17,308 bases of DNA from CAYMST01 sp964393115 (GTDB lineage Bacteria; Bacteroidota; Bacteroidia; Cytophagales; Cyclobacteriaceae), in the NCBI GenBank assembly GCA_964393115.1, contig CAYMST010000086.1, positions 1 through 17,308 on the forward strand. Direction: 5' to 3'. Made by a program: the position numbers and the translations under genes. Shown here piece by piece: positions 10,101 through 16,100 of this stretch. Positions within the stretch are counted from its first letter, which is position 1. Each line of letters opens with the position of its first letter. The notes under the pieces were generated by a model. The model was not told where the DNA came from. It saw nothing but the letters and a program-made list of their open reading frames with translations, and did not search any database.

Positions 10101-10357
10101 TGAGATCCGTAGATAGACAAAGCAGTTTCATTTTCAAACCCTCCCGTCCAGATCCCAAAACCTGCATCACTAGAGTTAGCAGCGGTGAAAGTGGTCGCTA
10201 GTCCGAATGTCCCACCATGATTTCTTAACCCAAGTAGGTGTTGCGTTATTTGCGCTGACAGCTGTCCTCGCGGAGGTAAAGCCTGCGCTTCAGCTTCAGT
10301 CGAGCATATTAGTGCTAGCAACACTAATAAACCGAACAGAGAATTCTTCGTAGTCAT
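7187..10357 (-). CDS. Large T9SS-exported protein with CARDB-like domain ('large-2')
   Basis: 1056 residues, complete. Signal peptide 1-25 (cleavage after AEAQ). N-terminal beta-rich region to about 230; RSW.I...LCQC motif near 240; FGGADF...R.GSGG.NL.A...MPNNKQNISL leading into LFAADVEMKK at about 437-447; MNRILPAIVAAHWYKQ at about 590; CARDB-like beta-sandwich at about 721-836 (NRPVTFSIQVMNTGN ... YELSYANNS); RFKPGFQAKSGTKLKAYV at about 880-897, a '3-coathanger stack'-like motif; and a T9SS type A sorting domain at about 977-1056 (VYPNPTTDQF ... LYLIKIVSDKG). So it should cross the outer membrane by T9SS and be attached to, or released at, the surface. The block at about 340-600 is shared with large-1 and has no family I can name; I see no active site. 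The fibre-2 stop is 24 bp upstream, so this is an operon. The ATG at 10357 gives a good signal peptide. Confidence 0.93.
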   Translation of the reverse strand: MTTKNSLFGLLVLLALICSTEAEAQALPPRGQLSAQITQHLLGLRNHGGTFGLATTFTAANSSDAGFGIWTGGFENETALSIYGSQIEVSNNRIISVGVSAPIPQAAGLVSAGVTISHPLGNQEITVSGAAEAGLNQLIEKVVNRIPLALEDEIFRDFALHIFGGDNPLIELAFAGEVGLDFGRDDNGVGYMRINTRASFAGSGTPWDKYVRGTRAEGIFSGSQSVAVARSWQITLAHAEYLCQCRMPELVRRGLDPNGVLGDINGNRKSLVKGNGKNNQPIWVSSNSDVFGLSGKYVFGKANFSQETYEILNDPSSGNKWIVSIPGFDIENLDTYQFSAGEASDIKIPQNIFSDFGGADFADVQVAAIDTDNANKVIDFILKADRNGSGGTNLQANGNLLRNVFLTSLSMPNNKQNISLDWDNGGYARAYEPFKKTDMAQILFAADVEMKKEAIRHLWERANPQQKFLEMLHEDGAGKLFSIYTRGGVPNVRNVIRNTFYIDVPNGNKDGRNVYIEDAKFYVDGSIIELDVDLGGVSVSQNELDWIKGIVEGPYREWLEEQIDIAGDLITTDVRNNIKPEYRQMNRILPAIVAAHWYKQSSVKDGVLEKLIDTGEIDGKYTGYSIRKPFNQAYWNSQAYQYLATINYNVLNIYKGTVNVYGGATITDEHNHLSQNLNNRQRNTINRTVDAENGYTNVGGKSFIEFGAGQYVVPELLSPTGIKVVSSNTDNLLHFQGALIKNRPVTFSIQVMNTGNKRATSAPLAIWARMNDDAYTKIISVNLPGIAPKASRTHTFQYTPYTSGALDLVYSINPNENVYELSYANNSRRNRFLISDFPNHAIGASGTSYSSGTYFASAEDLIESMVSYLPGSEVKYHTTGRIRFKPGFQAKSGTKLKAYVASNAQGINAYNECVPIGANLPNTIQALPDAEPRREAPNDPSSEAFRLASFDTDTEPKITYSNYTLIEQRTIGPNDALVYPNPTTDQFKLNLVFDADEMVTLELYGTNGTLRKTFVTTQSGASLPSSFDVADVDPGLYLIKIVSDKGYENHQLISIK

Positions 10358-10381
10358 ATGTCCAAATATTTTGTTGAAGAA

Positions 10382-11179
10382 TTATTTAGACGCCTTCAAA
10401 GCTTCTAATTCTTGGATAATCTTAGCAAGGCGTTCCTCTTGATCGATTGTATATAACGTAAGCTCCTCTATTTTCTCTAGTAAAAGCTTATTCATTTCTC
10501 CAATGGAAATACCATCTTTTGCTTCTTGCTCTTGAGCTGAAGGAATATTTGGCAAATGTTTATTTTCCCTGATATAAGTAGCCACTTCTGTTAATGGCAT
10601 TAAGTCATATTCCTGTTCAAAAACGTAATCAGGCCATCTTCCCTCTAGTTCAATGACCAACTCTTCAGCGATAATATTACCGGCCACAGCCAGTTTATAT
10701 CCGTTTGGTATAGTACCTGTATTCACGCCCAAGGCACCTTTTCTCAAAGTAAGAACAGCGTTTGCATTTCCATCGAAGATTTGCGTCCAATTGTTCTGCG
10801 AATGCCAAAGTATTTTTTTCCCTTGGAAGTTTTTGAGACCAAACCTCCTGAGACCGGAAGAGGTAGTTTCTGAATCAATTAGTCCCATCAATGAGTTCTT
10901 TTGGTAAAGGCCAATAGACCCATTACTTGCACTATTTGAGTGTATACCAAAACGTTGTACGCTTGGAGATTTTAGGTAAACACCAGTATTGGTTTTAACC
11001 AGTCCCGTTACCTTTAAATTTCCATTAACCTGGAGTCTTTCTGTAGGAGCATTTGTACCAACGCCTACCCTCTTTCCTGAGCTGGTGGTCCAAATATTAC
11101 TATTATTACTAGACCATTGAGCATTAGCTGTTATAAACAACCCAAAAAACGCTACACATTCAATAAGCATCTTTTTCAT
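10382..11179 (-). CDS. Tail-fibre-domain secreted protein ('fibre-2')
   Basis: 265 residues. Signal peptide 1-20 (MKKMLIECVAFFGLFITANA). Two fibre repeats of the VGVGT.AP.ERLQVNG type are visible, at about 38-53 and, more degenerate, at 150-167 (LGVNTGTIPNGYKLAVAG). The C-terminal ~85 residues carry RWPDYVFEQEYDLMPLTEV, ENKHLPNIPSA, GEMNKLLLEKIEELTLYTI and a coiled coil, as in fibre-1. Such proteins are common, mostly unstudied Bacteroidetes surface fibres, probably trimeric (family knowledge and inference). It lacks the 18-residue repeats of fibre-1, so the two fibres share the tail but differ in the shaft. It has no sorting domain of its own. Large-2 follows 24 bp downstream and is probably co-translated or co-transcribed. 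Confidence 0.88.
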   Translation of the reverse strand: MKKMLIECVAFFGLFITANAQWSSNNSNIWTTSSGKRVGVGTNAPTERLQVNGNLKVTGLVKTNTGVYLKSPSVQRFGIHSNSASNGSIGLYQKNSLMGLIDSETTSSGLRRFGLKNFQGKKILWHSQNNWTQIFDGNANAVLTLRKGALGVNTGTIPNGYKLAVAGNIIAEELVIELEGRWPDYVFEQEYDLMPLTEVATYIRENKHLPNIPSAQEQEAKDGISIGEMNKLLLEKIEELTLYTIDQEERLAKIIQELEALKASK

Positions 11180-11565
11180 AATACAGAGATTGAATTAATA
11201 AAATAAATTTTTAAAATCTGTTATATCCTTCCAAATGACTAAGAGTGAACTCTAGCGTCAAAATCAAGACTAACATGCACTAACGCAAACACCATGTGTG
11301 GTATGCTATTTAAATTCTACTCATATCTAAATAGTCATCATTATGACGCCCTCAAAATCACAATGCCGTTCCCTTCCTATATCAAATTCATATTAGACCC
11401 TGTATTTTAACACTTACACTTTAGGCACTATCAACAAAACATAATTTACCTGATACCACGTCAGCGTTGGAACTCTAAACCGCACTGACATGATTTATTT
11501 AAAGAGATATACGACTTATATTATTACACCACAAAGATGCCGTAGGTAGTTAAAAAACGTATTGT
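11180..11565. other. Intergenic region between AraC-2 and fibre-2
   Basis: 386 bp with no credible gene. It should contain the fibre-2 promoter, as the gene starts 386 bp after the AraC-2 stop. A shared dodecamer lies at 11257-11268. A TTTTG followed 19 bases later by GTCATTTG (minus strand, about 11232-11262) loosely recalls the Bacteroidetes -33/-7 arrangement but misses the TA of TAnnTTTG. No clear terminator after AraC-2. Confidence 0.5.
11257..11268 (-). promoter_or_regulatory. Shared upstream dodecamer, fibre-2 copy
   Basis: The plus strand reads GTCAAAATCAAG (minus CTTGATTTTGAC), 78-89 bp before the fibre-2 ATG. It differs by one base from the element before fibre-1. Its TTTTG could also be a -33-type box, as noted for this region. 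Confidence 0.3.
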
Positions 11566-12444
11566 TTATTGGATAACATAATTGGCATTTTGATAAGAGT
11601 CCTTAAACTCTGTCGGTGAAACCCCTTCTCCGTTCTTGAAAAACCGTATTAGGCTCGACGAATCCGCAAACTTCAGGTCGTAAGCTATTTCGCTAACCGC
11701 CCGATCAGAATGCAACAACCTCTTTTTGATTTCAGTTAACAATCTCATTTTAATCAATTGCGAAGCAGATATATTAAACTGTGTCTTAACCATCCGATTA
11801 AGCGTCACCCTACTTATCTTCAGTAGATCAGCATACTCGTTTACCGTATGCATAGTATGAATATTCTCTTCAACCAATTTTTTAAACTCAAAAGCCAATG
11901 AGTTGACTTTAATGCATGTAGCAAGTCCGTATGTATCTGAATATTCTCTATTCGTATTAGCCAAAATAAGTAACAAAAAAGCACGTAAGAAGTCTTCACT
12001 ATCATCCTGAAAATAAGCCAGTTCTTTCGTCATTTTGAAAAACATACGCTCATAACTTCTGAAAGTCATCTCATCTTGTTGCAAGTAGAGTGGTGTTTGC
12101 TGATTATGAAAGTATTGAAGCTTAAAAACATAAAGCGTATCTGAAAAAAGCTCTTCCAAAAACTGGTTTGCGAAGATGAGAAAATACCCCTTAACCTTAT
12201 TTCTATCAACAGACCAGCTTCTTGTTTGGTAAGGACTCGCAAAAACGATTAGATTATCTTTAAGCTCTATAACCTGATCGTTAAGCTGAAGCGTTCCGCT
12301 AGCCTCCTCGAAGAAGAATATTTCATAAAAATCAACCGTATGAGGTAATTCTTCAAAAAAGAAATGTGGACAATTATCAAATCGACCAAGATCCATAGAC
12401 AGGTTTTGCCTGTACTTTCCTTTATGAAATTCTATTAGTTTCAT
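11566..12444 (-). CDS. AraC-family transcriptional regulator 'AraC-2'
   Basis: 292 residues from the ATG at 12444. An in-frame TTG one codon earlier is possible, but the paralogue AraC-1 starts at the matching MKL.EFH. Cupin-like sensing half (LIVFASPYQTRSWSVDRNKV, GYFLIFANQFL), then the AraC double helix-turn-helix (TVNEYADLLKISRVTLNRMVK; AVSEIAYDLKFADSSSLIRFFK) ending in GVSPTEFK. It is colinear with AraC-1 with no long gaps. It lies on the same strand as fibre-2 and just 5' of it, whereas AraC-1 is divergent from fibre-1, so one regulator has been inverted relative to its module. Inferred target: the fibre-2/large-2 unit, perhaps with cross-talk to module 1. The effector is unknown. Confidence 0.93.
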   Translation of the reverse strand: MKLIEFHKGKYRQNLSMDLGRFDNCPHFFFEELPHTVDFYEIFFFEEASGTLQLNDQVIELKDNLIVFASPYQTRSWSVDRNKVKGYFLIFANQFLEELFSDTLYVFKLQYFHNQQTPLYLQQDEMTFRSYERMFFKMTKELAYFQDDSEDFLRAFLLLILANTNREYSDTYGLATCIKVNSLAFEFKKLVEENIHTMHTVNEYADLLKISRVTLNRMVKTQFNISASQLIKMRLLTEIKKRLLHSDRAVSEIAYDLKFADSSSLIRFFKNGEGVSPTEFKDSYQNANYVIQ

Positions 12445-12641
12445 CAATAAGCTTTAAAATAGGTATACAATTAATTTAAGGGGTTAATTGGCATCTACGA
12501 ATGTATTCTTATCCAGAACTAAAAAGCAATGAAGGGAATTAACAATTTCCCAAACCTTTTAACCCATATGTTAGTATAAGATTAATCTAACTACATTAAA
12601 CCGTTCGGTTTTCGTTTAAAAAACCTAAAAAAATTGTCCTA

Positions 12642-12649
12642 CAAACATA
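12642..12649 (-). promoter_or_regulatory. Candidate Bacteroidetes -7 box for AraC-2
   Basis: The minus strand reads TATGTTTG, a perfect match to the known TAnnTTTG -7 consensus, about 200 bp upstream of the AraC-2 start. I see no TTG at the expected -33 spacing, so support is weak. Confidence 0.2.
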
Positions 12650-13076
12650 TTTACAAAAATCCATAAAACCGCTAACTCCCGGAAAAACAATGCCTTAACT
12701 CCTTCAGTTGTAAATATCGCAAATAAAAAATCGATTTATTATATAGAGTTAATCGATCTACTTAAAAAACCAGTTTCAAATCATGAATTCTGCAAAATTC
12801 ACCAGCTGAAAACCAGCCAGTTATTTTAGATAAAAAAAAACAAACTAGAAGAAATGTCTTAGGCTACCATTTTTTTTTCACAAACTTGTTTTTAATCTAC
12901 TTACAGAATCTCATTATGAACCAACAGAAACTAGTTTTATATGGAATCAATAAAATAATTAGAACGAAGAGTTGGTTTGAAGGGGGGGAGGGCGCAGCTA
13001 GATTTCATATAGCTCTCAAATAGATCTTTATAATGGAGGACCAGGTAAACGTTTCAGTGGTCTTTCAAGAGAATAC

Positions 13077-13109
13077 AAAAAAAGGGCTGCCCATATAGAG
13101 CAGCCCTTT
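13077..13109 (-). terminator. Strong Rho-independent terminator of the giant repeat protein
   Basis: A perfect 10-bp stem (AAAGGGCTGC 13081-13090 with GCAGCCCTTT 13100-13109) and a 9-base loop. On the minus strand it is followed by seven Ts (plus As 13077-13083). It lies 22 bases after the stop codon at 13132-13134. The clearest terminator in the window. Confidence 0.93.
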
Positions 13110-13131
13110 ATACATCTAAATAATTTTAATA

Positions 13132-16100
13132 CTATCTCACTTCTAGTTTCTTCCAAACTTCCGCATCTTTTGATCTGATATTAAGAAGGTAAAGTCCTGC
13201 ACTTGGGAACGTGGTCCCCTTTATGACTTTCTTGTCACCAGCCTCAAAAACAAATCTCCCTAGAGAAACCCCATTTACAGACATCACATCAATCGTCGCA
13301 CGACCACTCAGATCTCCTATTGTAAGGTCCTGTAAGCCACTTGTAGATAATGGGTTAGGGAATAACATTATATTTCTTTGACGCTGATCTATGACTGAAG
13401 AAACAACTTCCACGGTAACCTCACACGTGGCGGTTAATGCCCCATCTGTTGTGGTTACGGTAATAACGGCTGTCCCGCTACCAACGACAGAAACAACACC
13501 ACTTCCATCCACAGTTAAAATATTAGTATTTGAAGACGACCAATTCACACTTGCATCTGTAGCATTGGCAGGGGACACTGTCGCAGTAAGTGTTAATTCA
13601 TCCCCAATCGTTGCAGCGTCGGCTGGACACCCGACTATTGTTACACCTGTAACCGAAATAGGGTCTACCACCATCTCACATGACGAAGTAAACGAACCAT
13701 CTTCTGTCGTCACCGTAATCGTTGCTGTACCTAAACCTACTGCTGTGACCACACCGTTAGCATTCACAGTCAGCACATCAGCGTTTGAGGTTGACCAACT
13801 TATACTTTGATTGGCAGCGTTACTAGGTTCCACGGTAGCTGTAAGTGTTAATGTTCCGCCGATGGATATTGCACCAGAAGAACAGTTGTCTATGGTTACA
13901 TCCGTCACCGCAATAGGAACAACGGTTATTTCGCAAGACGAAGTGAACGCGCCGTCCGTTGTTGTCACCGTTACTGTTGCATTACCCAAGCCTACTGCTA
14001 CAACTTCCCCTAGTTGACTAACCGTTAAAACATCAGTATTCGAACTTGACCAGCTCACTGATGCATCCGTAGCATCACTTGGAGAAACAGTTGCTGTTAA
14101 GGTCAGCTCAGTACCCAGTTGAACGGATTGACCTGGGCAGTTGTCAATCACCACCCCGGTAACTGGAGATCCATTAACCATGATGTCTATTGAGCAACTA
14201 GCCGTATGGTCCCCATCAGTGGTCGTCACCGTGATCACCGCAGTCCCTATACCGTTGGCTGTAATATTACCTTGTGCATCTACAGTTATGACATCAGTGT
14301 TAGAAGAGGACCAAGTCACGGACTGATCAGTTGCATTTGCAGGCAATATTGAAGGCGTTAGCTTTAATATCGACCCGGTCACTAAAGCCCTATCGGGACA
14401 GTTGCTAATGACAACTCCTGTTACCGCTATAGGGTCTACTGTTATCTCACAAGTAGAAATAAAGGCTCCCTCTTCTGTAGTCACTGTAATTGTCGCCGTT
14501 CCTACAGCATTGGCGGATACTTCTCCATTGCTATCTACTGATAATATGTCTGGGTTTGAACTCGACCAGCTCACCGCCTGGTTGTCAGCATCCAATGGAG
14601 CTATACTTGCCGTCAAATTCAATTCGTCGCCAATAGTCATATTTTCAGCTGGACAGTTATCGATATCAATTCCTGTAACGGCAATAACTTCTGGTGGACA
14701 TCCCGTTATATCTCTTATCGACACATTTCTTAGTACCCAAGTGATGTCAGAAGCTCCAAACATGAACTCATAGCGATAATTATCTCCGCTTGTTACGGTA
14801 GCTGCTTCATTTGATATCTCCAACTCAAACTTAAAGTTTTGGAAGCGATCCGTAAGCGCTACGCTTTGACTGAGTAACGGTATCCACTCAAGGTTTTGGT
14901 GGCCTCTTCCTCCAAATAAGAAATCTACTGATCGGTTAGCATCTGCCATTGCATCAAAAGAGATCAAATAGGTTCTTCCATTTTGTATAGGAACCCCACC
15001 ATCTGTAGGTACCTCATCACCATCTAACCATTGGTAAAAGACAAGATCACCAGGTTCTGAAGTCTCCGGAATGGAACTAAATGTTAATTCTCTATTTGAT
15101 GAGGACAGATTTACTGATGCAGCATTCGTTCCACGGACGAACCATGGTGGCGTAGCCTGTCCTCCACTAAATGCTCCAAAATTCGGGTTGCGCAATAGAT
15201 TTGTGACACAAGGATCTGGTAAAATCGCTTCTTCTACCGTTATATCACAGCTTGATGTATGAGCACCGTCATTGGTCGTAACTGTAATCGTTACTGTTCC
15301 CGCTCCTTGGCCCTCTACTCTTCCTGTAGAACTGACTGTTGCTACGTTTGCATCAGAAGTTGACCAGGTGACCCCTTTGTCTGAAGCGGTAAGTGGGAAA
15401 ACCGAAGCTGTAAGGCTTACCCCCTCGATACTAGTAATTGTGGAAGAGGGGCAATTATCGATAGAGACACTAGTTACTTCAGAACCAGTGCTGCACGTAG
15501 TGACATCTACCATTGAGACATTTCGCAACGTCCAAGAAATATCAGAATCCCCAAAACGGAATTCATAGCGGTAGTTATTGTCATCAGACACCGTTGCGTT
15601 TGCATTTGATATGATAAATGAAAAAGTAAACGTCTGGAAAGCTGTTGTTAAATCTACATTTCTTGAAACCAATCCACTCCATCCAAGATTAGCATGACCC
15701 CTACCACCAAATTCGAAACCAAGTGAACGAGGAGCATCAGCTCTGGCTTCAAAAGAAACAGTATACAATCGTCCTTCTTGAAAACCTACACCGTCTTTGG
15801 TTTTAACTTCATCTCCGTCGAACCAATAACGTAAAATCAGATCTTCCTCTTTAGGACTACTTGTGGCGACGGATATCTGATCAAATTTCAGTTCACCGTT
15901 AGTCACGGTCATGTCAGCTGAAATATCTCCGTCAGCACTAAAGTTAGCCAACCAAGGGAATGCAGCGTTTGGTGCCGTAAATCCGAAGAAAGAAGAATTA
16001 CCTATCAAATTCGTCTCGCAGGGATCTGGTAATGTAGTTGTAACATCACATGTAGAAGTAAATGAACCCTCTTCGGTCGTTACTGTAATCGTCGCACTAC

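Larger units (their letters stand above)
12445..13131. other. Intergenic region upstream of AraC-2 and downstream of the repeat protein
   Basis: 687 bp with no credible gene. Contents seen: an AAACCG-TT-CGGTTT inverted repeat at 12598-12611, a TATGTTTG box (minus) at 12642-12649, several A/T runs, a GGGGGGGAGGG tract near 12981-12991, and the terminator at 13077-13109. The long AT-rich stretch is consistent with the AraC-2 promoter and leader. No tRNA or mobile-element end recognised. Confidence 0.55.

Noticed and set aside
10300..10357. Lipoprotein signal in large-2 (ALICSTEAEAQ)
   Set aside because: Residues before the Cys (A-L-I) do not fit a lipobox, which needs a small residue at -1. 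A standard cleavage after AEAQ and a T9SS C-terminus fit better.
3829..11179. Prophage or tailocin interpretation of the fibre genes
   Set aside because: Both fibres have signal peptides, and no phage structural, lysis or integrase genes are present. The tail signature is common in ordinary Bacteroidetes surface proteins.
12981..12991. G-rich tract as a possible quadruplex
   Set aside because: Only two G runs (7 and 3) are nearby; four runs are needed for a stable intramolecular quadruplex.
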